This document shows positions 1 through 5,484 of a DNA stretch of 5,526 nt, in pieces; within the stretch, counting starts at the first letter, position 1, and each line of letters begins with the position of its first letter. Location of the stretch: NCBI GenBank assembly GCA_944358495.1, contig CALVRF010000071.1, positions 1 through 5,526 of the forward strand, read 5' to 3'. The notes beneath the pieces were generated by a model that was given only the letters and a program-made list of their open reading frames with translations, had not been told where the DNA came from and searched no databases. Both the position numbers and the translations under genes were made by a program. The DNA comes from an uncultured Bacilli bacterium. GTDB taxonomy: Bacteria > Bacillota_I > Bacilli_A > RF39 > UBA660.

Positions 1-34
1 CCTTATAGTTTCCATTAAATAAGGTTTGTTTTTG
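1..34 (+). terminator. Probable intrinsic terminator of an upstream gene (cut by window edge)
   Basis: CCTTAT at 1-6 can pair with ATAAGG at 19-24 across a 12-base loop, and a T-rich stretch (TTTGTTTTTG) follows at 25-34. The stem may continue to the left of the window. This would end a + strand transcript from outside and insulate the pilin-like gene that follows. The visible stem is short, so the call is tentative. Confidence 0.45.
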
Positions 35-57
35 TATTAAATAAATTAAAATTTAGC

Positions 58-86
58 TTGTTTAAAAAAAATAGATATTGTATAAT
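58..86 (+). promoter_or_regulatory. Sigma-A type promoter of the LamG pilin gene
   Basis: A -35 like TTGTTT at 58-63 and a perfect TATAAT at 81-86 are separated by 17 bases. The expected transcript start, near 93, falls right at the Shine-Dalgarno sequence GAGGAGG (94-100), which ends 7 bases before the ATG at 108. The 5' leader would therefore be very short. The spacer is an A-tract followed by TAGATATTG, a block that recurs upstream of the second pilin gene. Confidence 0.65.
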
Positions 87-107
87 TAAAATAGAGGAGG
101 CTTATCT

Positions 108-938
108 ATGAAAAAAAATGGCTTTATTAGTTCTGCTTTATTATATGGTATGCTTGCCTTATTCTTAGTAGTCATGATGAGTACTTTAGCTATTTTAGGT
201 AATCGTAAATTAAGTATGGATAAATTAAAGGAAAATGCTTTAAATAATATTCAATACGGTTATGCCCAAACAGAAAATATTTATGCTTTATATGATGGCC
301 TGCAGCCTCCCGATAATGACACATGGATGGATCAAAGCGGTAATGGTCACGATGCTACTTTAATTAATTTTGCCAGTAACAGTTATACTGAGCGCCATCT
401 AGTTTTTAATGGCACCAGTAGTTATTTAGACACTGGATTTAAAGCAAGTGACTTAGGTCAAACATTTACCATTTCTGCCGTTTTAAATCTACAAAATGCC
501 AGTAAGTCTAGAGGTATTTTTGGCTATTATAGTCCTACAGATAAAGCCGGGGTGTATGCCTATATAAAACAAACCGCTGATGATACCGTAGCTAGTTTTT
601 GCTATTATAATACTTCATCAGAAGAAGTATGCGCCGATGTTAGTGTCAATAATACCCTTTATCCTTTGCTAAATCAAACTGTTCAGTTAACGATAGTTAT
701 GCAAGGTGGTCAAGGTATTGACGTTTATTTAAATGATGCCCATTTTGTTCACCGGGCTGATACAAAAAACATTAAGTTCCATGTTGATAATCTTATATTT
801 GGCAATTCTAATATCGATAACACCAATTTATTTAGAGGCAATCTTTACAATTTAACCATTTATAAATCAGCTTTAAGTTTAGAAGATGTCCAAAAGAATT
901 TCCAAATTAATACCGAAAAATACCAAATAATTGGTTGA
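108..938 (+). CDS. Type IV pilin-like protein with LamG/concanavalin A-like lectin domain
   Basis: Probable surface-exposed minor pilin or pseudopilin with a carbohydrate- or ligand-binding head. The 276-residue protein starts MKKNGF: two lysines and a Gly5-Phe6 junction typical of a prepilin peptidase site, followed by a hydrophobic helix at about residues 9-30. The fifth residue after the junction is Ala10, not the usual Glu. After a helical linker (about 31-56), residues 57-276 look like a LamG-type jelly roll. The entry motif W73-x-D75-x-SGNGHDATL and the closing segment LYNLTIYKSALSLEDV (about 246-261) are hallmarks of that fold. Cys165 and Cys175 could form a disulfide. The start is fixed by GAGGAGG at 94-100. 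The gene is monocistronic in appearance, and its TGA lies within the next promoter's -35 box. The lectin ligand is unknown. Pilus-tip adhesin is inference, drawn from the missing Glu5, which is also absent from the tip pseudopilin GspK. A simple membrane-anchored LamG protein is the alternative. Confidence 0.75.
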   Translation: MKKNGFISSALLYGMLALFLVVMMSTLAILGNRKLSMDKLKENALNNIQYGYAQTENIYALYDGLQPPDNDTWMDQSGNGHDATLINFASNSYTERHLVFNGTSSYLDTGFKASDLGQTFTISAVLNLQNASKSRGIFGYYSPTDKAGVYAYIKQTADDTVASFCYYNTSSEEVCADVSVNNTLYPLLNQTVQLTIVMQGGQGIDVYLNDAHFVHRADTKNIKFHVDNLIFGNSNIDNTNLFRGNLYNLTIYKSALSLEDVQKNFQINTEKYQIIG

Positions 939-962
939 CAAAAAAACAAATTATAGTATAAT
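935..962 (+). promoter_or_regulatory. Promoter of the T-box/HD/valS operon
   Basis: A perfect TTGACA (935-940) and a perfect TATAAT (957-962) are separated by 16 bases, making this the strongest promoter match in the window. Transcription should begin around 968-970, immediately before Stem I of the T-box. The -35 box contains the TGA stop codon (936-938) of the preceding gene, so there is no intergenic space upstream of the promoter. Confidence 0.85.
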
Positions 963-968
963 TGAAGC

Positions 969-1189
969 AATAGCTAAGACCAAGAGGAGTAGATATATAT
1001 TTACTTACAAGAGAGTTAGTGGTTGGTGTAAACTAACAGTAAAATATATTGAAGGTAGCTTGACCAAGCTGAATATCCGAATAGTTAAGATATTCCGTAT
1101 ATATGCGTTAAATATTCAAGGTAAGTAATCACTTACGAATTAAGGTGGTACCACGTTAATCACGTCCTTATGTTTAAGGGCGTTTTTTT
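969..1189 (+). promoter_or_regulatory. T-box riboswitch, valine-specific (GUA specifier)
   Basis: This leader RNA senses uncharged tRNA-Val and allows transcription of the downstream genes. The base of Stem I pairs AGCT 972-975 with 1067-1070 and CAAG 981-984 with CTTG 1059-1062, with GA-containing internal loops between them (K-turn-like). AGTA at 988-991 is the 5' side of the specifier loop. The 3' side is GAAG-GTA-G at 1051-1058, giving specifier GUA (1055-1057). The apical part has AGAGAG (1010-1015), then GTTAG/CTAAC (1015-1019/1033-1037) enclosing a GGTTGGTG loop. Further stems are 1071-1077/1089-1095 and 1121-1126/1131-1136. The T-box core AAGGTGGTACCACG lies at 1142-1155. Its TGGT (1146-1149) would pair with an ACCA tRNA end, fitting a discriminator A. 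Antiterminator: AAGG 1142-1145 with CCTT 1166-1169 and ACGT 1153-1156 with ACGT 1162-1165, leaving the usual 7-base bulge. The open frame across 931-1128 is not a gene. Confidence 0.95.
1162..1189 (+). terminator. T-box attenuator terminator
   Basis: ACGTCCTTA (1162-1170) pairs with TAAGGGCGT (1175-1183), nine pairs with one G-U, around a TGTT loop, followed by a run of seven T (1183-1189). The 5' arm is also the 3' half of the T-box antiterminator, so the two folds exclude each other. It is also the first intrinsic terminator downstream of the LamG pilin gene. Confidence 0.92.
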
Positions 1190-1210
1190 ATTTTCAAAGG
1201 AGAGGATAGT

Positions 1211-1933
1211 GTGCTGGAAGCGTTTGATAAATATGTTCAAAATTATGATTTAAATGAAGAGAACATAAAATTAAAATATAATCATTCATACCGGGTCATT
1301 AACCTAAGTAAAAAATATGCTCAATTATTGAACTTTAGTAAAGAAGATATTGAAATCGCTTCAATCATTGGTCTACTTCACGATATTGGAAGATTTGAGC
1401 AGTATAAAAATTTTTCTTCTTTCGACGATTCTAAAAATATCGATCATGCCGATTATAGCGTGCACCTTTTATTTGAACAAAATCAAATCAAAGACTTTAA
1501 TATACCCGAAAAATATTATGAAACAATTGAGTTTGCTATTAAAAATCATAATAAATTAAGTATTCCTTATACTACTAATAAAAAAGCTCTTATGCATGCC
1601 AAATTAATTAGGGATACTGATAAAATTGATATTATTTATTTGCTAGGGTATTTAAAAGAATATAAGTTAAAAGTCACAGATGAACCCATCAGTGAGGCTG
1701 TAATAAATGAATTTAACAAACATCAGACTATTAATATCAATTTATGGCACAATACTAATGACCAAATTGTCGCCAAATTTGCTTTTGCTTTTGATATTAA
1801 TAATGCTATTTGTTTAAAAGAATTAAAAGAAAACTATAAATATTTTTACGAAAGATTAAATAATGAAAAGTTTAAACCATTTTATTTAGAAATTTTAAAA
1901 TATATTGATGAAAGGACTGATAATAATGCTTGA
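1211..1933 (+). CDS. HD-domain protein, probable metal-dependent phosphohydrolase
   Basis: This 240-residue soluble protein of the HD superfamily, whose members hydrolyse phosphate esters of nucleotides or other phosphorylated substrates, has no signal peptide or membrane segment. The metal-binding signature is complete: His25, His57-Asp58 (in GLLHDIGR), His79, His113, and Asp137 within the RDTDKID stretch. The conserved catalytic set suggests an active enzyme, but the substrate cannot be read from sequence. I see no nucleotidyltransferase or synthetase domain, so it is not a full RelA/SpoT protein. The GTG start at 1211 is chosen because AAAGGAG (1196-1202) lies 8 bases upstream. It is the first gene after the valine T-box and overlaps valS by 8 bases, so both should be made together when tRNA-Val is uncharged. 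Its TGA is followed directly by an in-frame TAA. A housekeeping or stress role linked to amino acid supply is inference from context. Confidence 0.85.
   Translation: MLEAFDKYVQNYDLNEENIKLKYNHSYRVINLSKKYAQLLNFSKEDIEIASIIGLLHDIGRFEQYKNFSSFDDSKNIDHADYSVHLLFEQNQIKDFNIPEKYYETIEFAIKNHNKLSIPYTTNKKALMHAKLIRDTDKIDIIYLLGYLKEYKLKVTDEPISEAVINEFNKHQTININLWHNTNDQIVAKFAFAFDINNAICLKELKENYKYFYERLNNEKFKPFYLEILKYIDERTDNNA
1911..1916 (+). promoter_or_regulatory. Ribosome binding site that sets the valS start
   Basis: AAAGGA lies inside the end of the HD gene, 9 bases before ATG 1926. It favours 1926 over the in-frame ATG codons at 1905 and 1908, which have no comparable site in front. Translation of valS is probably coupled to that of the HD gene. 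Confidence 0.7.
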
Positions 1934-4445
1934 TAAAAAATATGACCATTTAAAAGTTGAAGAAGGTAAATATGAAAATTGGAAAAACAAAGGCTACTTT
2001 ACTAGTGGCGACATGAGTAAAAAGCCTTATGCGATTGTTATTCCGCCACCAAACGTAACTGGTAAACTGCATATTGGCCATGCTTGGGACACAGCCTTAC
2101 AAGACATTTTAATTCGCTATAAAAAATTGCAAGGCTATGACGTTTTATGGCTTCCTGGAATGGACCATGCCGGCATTGCCACACAAGCTAAAGTTGATAA
2201 AAGATTAAGAGATGAAGGCATTAATCCTCGGGACATGGATAGAGAAGAATGGACCAAAGCCGCTTGGAGCTGGAAAGAAGAATACGCCGATAACATTCAC
2301 AAACAATGGGCCAAACTAGGTTTAGCTTTAGACTACTCTAAAGAAAGATTTACTTTAGATGAAGGTTTATCCAAAGCCGTTAAAAAGGTTTTTATCGATC
2401 TTTATAATAAAGGATTAATCTATAGAGGCGAGCGCATTATCAACTGGGACCCAGTTCAAATGACCGCTTTATCCAATGAAGAAGTTATCTATAATGATGA
2501 AGAGGGAACATTTTATTATTTAAAATATTTTATTGAAGGCACAAACGATTATTTAGAAGTAGCTACTACCAGACCAGAAACCTTATTTGGTGATACCGCA
2601 GTTGCCGTTAATCCTAGCGATAAAAGATATAATAAATTAATTAGTAAAAACGTAATTTTACCGATTGTAAATAAACTAATTCCTATCGTTGGGGATGAGC
2701 ACGCTGATATGGAAAAAGGAACTGGCTGCGTTAAAATAACTCCAGCCCACGACCCTAACGATTTTGAAGTAGGAAATAGACATAATTTACCGCGAATTAT
2801 TGTTATGAATCCTGATGCCACGATGAATGAAAATGCTTTGCATTATGAAGGGATGAATCGTTATGAATGCCGAGAAAAACTAGTAGAAGAACTAAAAGAA
2901 AGAGATTTATTAATCAAAACCGAAAGTATTATGCATTCAGTAGGCCACTCTGAACGTAGTAATGCCGTAGTTGAACCATATCTATCAAAACAATGGTTTG
3001 TTAAAATGGAAAAGCTAGCTAAAAATGCTTTAGAAAATCAAAAGAATCTTAAAACTAAAGTAAATTTATTCCCTAAGCGTTTTGAAAAAACTTTAAATCA
3101 TTGGTTTGAAATTTCCCATGATTGGTGTATATCAAGACAATTATGGTGGGGACACCGCATTCCAGCTTATTATAAAGGTGACGAAGTATATGTTGGTTAT
3201 GAAGCGCCAGGGGATGATTGGGTTCAAGACGAAGATGTTTTAGATACTTGGTTTTCATCAGCTTTATGGCCATTTAGTACTTTGGGCTGGCCTGAAAAAA
3301 CCGATTTACTAGAAAGATATTATCCTAATGACGTTTTAATTGCTGGTGTTGATATTATCTTCTTCTGGGTTTGTCGCATGATTTTCCAAGGTATTGAATT
3401 TACCGGTCAAAGACCCTTTAAAGATTGTTTAATTCATGGTTTAGTTAGAGATTCTATCGGTAGAAAAATGAGTAAATCATTAGGTAATGGTGTTGATCCA
3501 ATGGATGAAATTGAAAAATATGGAGCCGATTCTTTAAGATTTTTCTTAACTACATCTTCCGCTCCTGGTATGGATGTAAAATATGATACCGAAAAAGTTA
3601 AATCCACTTGGAACTTTGTTAATAAACTTTGGAATGCTTCTCGTTATGTTTTATTAAATATTGATGACTATAATGAAACATATCAAAATTTGAAACTAGC
3701 CGATAAATGGATTTTAAACGAACTAAATAAAACGATTAAAACCGTAACTACTCATATGGAAAAATATGAATTTAATATTGTTGGTGCGGAATTATATAAT
3801 TTTATTTGGAATGATTTCTGCGATTGGTATATTGAACTATCTAAAATAAATATGGACGACACTACCAAATCCGTATTAGTTTATACCTTAAAAGCTATTT
3901 TAAAAATGTTACATCCATTTATGCCATACGTTACCGAAGAAATATATACCAAACTACCAAATACTGAAGAATCAATTATGTTAAGTAGTTATCCACAAAT
4001 AAATAAAGATTACAACTTTAAAGAAAGTGCGAATATGGATGACATTATTGAATTAATTAAAAGAGTTAGAAAATTTAAATTAGAAAATAATATTAAAGAA
4101 ATTTCTTTGTCACATAATAGTGATATATTAACTCAAAATCAACGTCTTTTAGATAAAATGTTAAAATTAACAAGTATTCAAGGGAAAGAAGATACTACTA
4201 ACTTAGACTTCGAAGGAACTACAGTTACTATTTATTATGATGGAACCCAAAATAAAGCCCAAGAATTAGAAAAACTTTATCAAGAAAAAGAACGTTTAGA
4301 ATTATCAATAGCTAGAAGAGAAAAATTACTAGCCAACCAAAACTATATTAGTAAAGCTCCAAAACAAATTGTTGAAAACGAAAAAGAGCAATTAACCAAA
4401 GAGCAAAGAAGATTAAAAGCTATTATTATATCTTTAAATGATTAA
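1926..4445 (+). CDS. valS: Valyl-tRNA synthetase
   Basis: A class I aminoacyl-tRNA synthetase that charges tRNA-Val with valine in the cytoplasm and edits mischarged threonine. The 839-residue product has every landmark: PPPNVTG then HIGH at 49-52; the CP1 editing domain with TTRPET at 214-219; WCISRQLWWGHRIP at 400-413; DVLDTWFSS at 437-445; and KMSKS at 514-518. The anticodon-binding helical domain follows (around DFCDWYIELSK and LHPFMPYVTEEI). A charged coiled-coil arm at about 776-839 carries NYISKAPKQIVENE, the ValS C-terminal tRNA-binding arm. The linker between the 400-413 and 437-445 motifs lacks cysteines, as in Bacillus-type ValS, so no zinc knuckle is expected. At 839 residues it is somewhat shorter than the roughly 880 usual in Bacillus; the loss seems to lie before the C-terminal arm. 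The T-box with a GUA specifier upstream independently supports valine identity. No clear intrinsic terminator follows the TAA at 4443-4445, so some read-through into the pilin gene is possible. Confidence 0.98.
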   Translation: MLDKKYDHLKVEEGKYENWKNKGYFTSGDMSKKPYAIVIPPPNVTGKLHIGHAWDTALQDILIRYKKLQGYDVLWLPGMDHAGIATQAKVDKRLRDEGINPRDMDREEWTKAAWSWKEEYADNIHKQWAKLGLALDYSKERFTLDEGLSKAVKKVFIDLYNKGLIYRGERIINWDPVQMTALSNEEVIYNDEEGTFYYLKYFIEGTNDYLEVATTRPETLFGDTAVAVNPSDKRYNKLISKNVILPIVNKLIPIVGDEHADMEKGTGCVKITPAHDPNDFEVGNRHNLPRIIVMNPDATMNENALHYEGMNRYECREKLVEELKERDLLIKTESIMHSVGHSERSNAVVEPYLSKQWFVKMEKLAKNALENQKNLKTKVNLFPKRFEKTLNHWFEISHDWCISRQLWWGHRIPAYYKGDEVYVGYEAPGDDWVQDEDVLDTWFSSALWPFSTLGWPEKTDLLERYYPNDVLIAGVDIIFFWVCRMIFQGIEFTGQRPFKDCLIHGLVRDSIGRKMSKSLGNGVDPMDEIEKYGADSLRFFLTTSSAPGMDVKYDTEKVKSTWNFVNKLWNASRYVLLNIDDYNETYQNLKLADKWILNELNKTIKTVTTHMEKYEFNIVGAELYNFIWNDFCDWYIELSKINMDDTTKSVLVYTLKAILKMLHPFMPYVTEEIYTKLPNTEESIMLSSYPQINKDYNFKESANMDDIIELIKRVRKFKLENNIKEISLSHNSDILTQNQRLLDKMLKLTSIQGKEDTTNLDFEGTTVTIYYDGTQNKAQELEKLYQEKERLELSIARREKLLANQNYISKAPKQIVENEKEQLTKEQRRLKAIIISLND

Positions 4446-4479
4446 TCGACAAAACTTGTAAATTTTAAAAAAATAGACA

Positions 4480-4508
4480 TTGCATTTTCTAAATAAATAT
4501 GTTATATT
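4480..4508 (+). promoter_or_regulatory. Candidate promoter of the second pilin gene
   Basis: TTGCAT (4480-4485), 17 bases, then TATATT (4503-4508), preceded by TG at 4500-4501 to give an extended -10 (TGTTATATT). The -35 match is weak, but an A-tract (4467-4473) lies just upstream and could act as an UP element. A 6-base inverted repeat, TATGTT 4498-4503 and AACATA 4510-4515, straddles the -10. Confidence 0.55.
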
Positions 4509-4526
4509 AAACATAGTAAGAGAGTG

Positions 4527-4535
4527 AGGAGGTGA
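4527..4535 (+). promoter_or_regulatory. Near-perfect ribosome binding site of the second pilin gene
   Basis: AGGAGGTGA matches the full 16S anti-Shine-Dalgarno complement over nine bases and ends 5 bases before ATG 4541. It is the strongest site in the window and suggests a highly translated, abundant product such as a major pilin. Confidence 0.85.
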
Positions 4536-4540
4536 AATAG

Positions 4541-4954
4541 ATGAGAAATGATAAAGGTTTTACTTTAATTGAATTGTTAGCAGTTATCATTATCTTGGCT
4601 ATTATTGCCTTAATCACCACTCCGATTGTTTTAAATGTTATTAACCAAGCTAGAGAAGATGCTGCTGAAGATAGTGCTTGGGGAGCAATTGAAGCCGTTA
4701 GAATGGCTTATGCGCAGGCCCAATTAAATTCTGCCGTACCAGCGAAAGCTGATGTAACTTTTAGTTCTACTGGAAATGCGACTATTGGAGGCGAAAAAGT
4801 TGTTGTAAGTGGAACAAAACCAACAGGTGGGAAAATAACTATTGATTCTGACACTGGCATAATAACTTGTACTGATTTAATAATTGACAACTATAAATGT
4901 AATTCAGATGATGGTAACACAATGTCATGTGAGGTTATAACCACGACTGATTAA
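4541..4954 (+). CDS. Type IV prepilin-like protein (major pilin/pseudopilin type)
   Basis: Structural subunit of a type IV pilus, competence pseudopilus or type II secretion-like filament. The 137-residue precursor begins MRNDKGFTLIELLAVIIILA, a textbook class III signal. A prepilin peptidase would cut Gly6|Phe7 and methylate Phe. Mature Glu5 is residue 11 and the helix-kinking Pro22 is residue 28. The hydrophobic helix runs about 7-30, then an amphipathic helix (about 31-62, ending near YAQAQLN), then a small beta-rich globular domain. Cysteines 110, 120 and 130 lie near the C-terminus; a Cys120-Cys130 disulfide would resemble the D-loop of known pilins (inference). The start is fixed by AGGAGGTGA at 4527-4535. 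It has its own promoter and terminator, so it is probably monocistronic. The protein is related to the product of the next gene. A ComGC-like role in DNA uptake or a GspG-like role cannot be separated from this window, because no ATPase, platform or peptidase gene is present. Confidence 0.9.
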   Translation: MRNDKGFTLIELLAVIIILAIIALITTPIVLNVINQAREDAAEDSAWGAIEAVRMAYAQAQLNSAVPAKADVTFSSTGNATIGGEKVVVSGTKPTGGKITIDSDTGIITCTDLIIDNYKCNSDDGNTMSCEVITTTD

Positions 4955-4976
4955 AGTCTTAAAATAAGACTTTTTT
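4953..4976 (+). terminator. Intrinsic terminator after the second pilin gene
   Basis: AAAGTCTT (4953-4960) pairs with AAGACTTT (4966-4973) around an AAAAT loop. The T run 4971-4976 partly belongs to the stem. The hairpin begins inside the TAA stop codon. The stem is AT-rich, so termination may be partial and allow read-through into the next gene. Confidence 0.75.
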
Positions 4977-4987
4977 CATATTAATAA

Positions 4988-5016
4988 TTGTTAAAAATAA
5001 TTATTTATGATAAACT
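4988..5016 (+). promoter_or_regulatory. Weak candidate promoter of the third pilin-like gene
   Basis: TTGTTA (4988-4993), 17 bases, then TAAACT (5011-5016): four of six matches in each box. The -35 overlaps an AT-rich inverted repeat (4983-5005). The gene could instead be transcribed by read-through past the weak terminator upstream. Confidence 0.3.
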
Positions 5017-5035
5017 TAAATATAAGGTGAATAAA

Positions 5036-5449
5036 ATGGAGCGTAATGAGAAAATTTGGGAAAGCGTCATAGTTATTGTTTTAATTGGAATCATCATTTG
5101 TTTACTAACACCAATTGTTCAAGCAATAATATTTACATCAAAGGTATCTAGTACTGAAACCAGTGCTGAAAACTTAGTAAACACAGTAGAAATATTATAT
5201 GCCAAAGCCAATATGAGTACCCAAGTTTCTTTTCCATTTATAGTTATATTTGATAAAGGTAATTATACCATTTATTCCCAAACGGAAAAAAATATAATTA
5301 ACGAAACGATTAATTTTGAGGGAAAGTTACCAGAAGCTGGAGCTATTATCATGTATAATGATGGCACGATGAGTGCCAGCAATCTCACCTTTGGGGATGT
5401 TATTTGTAATCAGCGCCCCAATAATAATATGAAATGTAAACGTTCTTAA
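5036..5449 (+). CDS. Pilin-like paralogue lacking the prepilin cleavage site
   Basis: Small membrane-anchored protein, 137 residues from ATG 5036. That start is chosen because AAGGTGA (5024-5030) lies 5 bases upstream; a TTG at 4988 in the same frame has no such site. The hydrophobic segment at about 10-33 ends in LLTPIV, matching ITTPIV of the preceding pilin. Glu9 and Pro26 are 17 residues apart, exactly as Glu11 and Pro28 are in that pilin, so both conserved pilin residues align. In that alignment the cleavage glycine is Asn4 and mature Phe1 is Glu5, so no prepilin peptidase site is visible. Later similarities are YAKANMS with YAQAQLN, and CN-x4-N-x-M-x-C near the C-terminus (Cys124, Cys134) with Cys120/Cys130. 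Cys110 of the neighbour is replaced by Ala114; Cys22 lies in the membrane segment. It probably stays as an uncleaved signal-anchor protein with an extracellular domain, acting as an accessory or variant pilin. A decaying duplicate is possible, but the frame is intact. Confidence 0.7.
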   Translation: MERNEKIWESVIVIVLIGIIICLLTPIVQAIIFTSKVSSTETSAENLVNTVEILYAKANMSTQVSFPFIVIFDKGNYTIYSQTEKNIINETINFEGKLPEAGAIIMYNDGTMSASNLTFGDVICNQRPNNNMKCKRS

Positions 5450-5479
5450 ACGGCTAGTTTTGACTAAGCTGTTTTTTTT
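5448..5479 (+). terminator. Intrinsic terminator after the third pilin-like gene
   Basis: AACGGCT-AGT (5449-5458) pairs with ACTAAGCTGTT (5463-5473) around a TTTG loop, with one G-U pair and a single bulged A (5466). Eight T follow at 5472-5479. It is the strongest stem of the two downstream terminators and begins within the stop codon. Confidence 0.85.
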
Positions 5480-5484
5480 CGCTC

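Noticed and set aside
931..1128. Open frame of 65 codons downstream of the LamG pilin gene
   Set aside because: It lies across the promoter and Stem I-III of the T-box RNA, starts at a TTG without a ribosome site, and its protein has no recognisable features.
1350..1559. Open frame in another + frame inside the HD gene
   Set aside because: It is fully nested in a gene with a complete catalytic signature, has no ribosome site and has low-complexity composition.
1905..1925. Upstream ATG codons as the valS start
   Set aside because: They would add seven residues inside the HD gene without a ribosome site in front; AAAGGA at 1911-1916 points to ATG 1926, whose protein begins like other ValS proteins.
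2549..2821. Minus-strand open frame inside valS
   Set aside because: It lies opposite the conserved editing domain of valS; I see no start signals or known motifs.
3073..3273. Minus-strand open frame inside valS
   Set aside because: It is opposite the conserved RQLWWGHRIP and DVLDTWFSS region and is best explained as a by-product of valS codon use.
108..4445. Possible Mycoplasma-type code (TGA as Trp), since two genes end in TGA and the HD gene's TGA is followed by TAA
   Set aside because: All tryptophans in the 839-codon valS and the other genes are TGG with no internal TGA, which would be unexpected if TGA were a sense codon.
4708..4890. Minus-strand open frame inside the pilin gene
   Set aside because: It is nested in a clear prepilin gene and lacks a ribosome site or recognisable features.
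4988..5035. TTG start giving a 16-residue N-terminal extension on the third pilin-like protein
   Set aside because: No Shine-Dalgarno sequence precedes it, the extension adds no prepilin glycine, and AAGGTGA at 5024-5030 supports ATG 5036.
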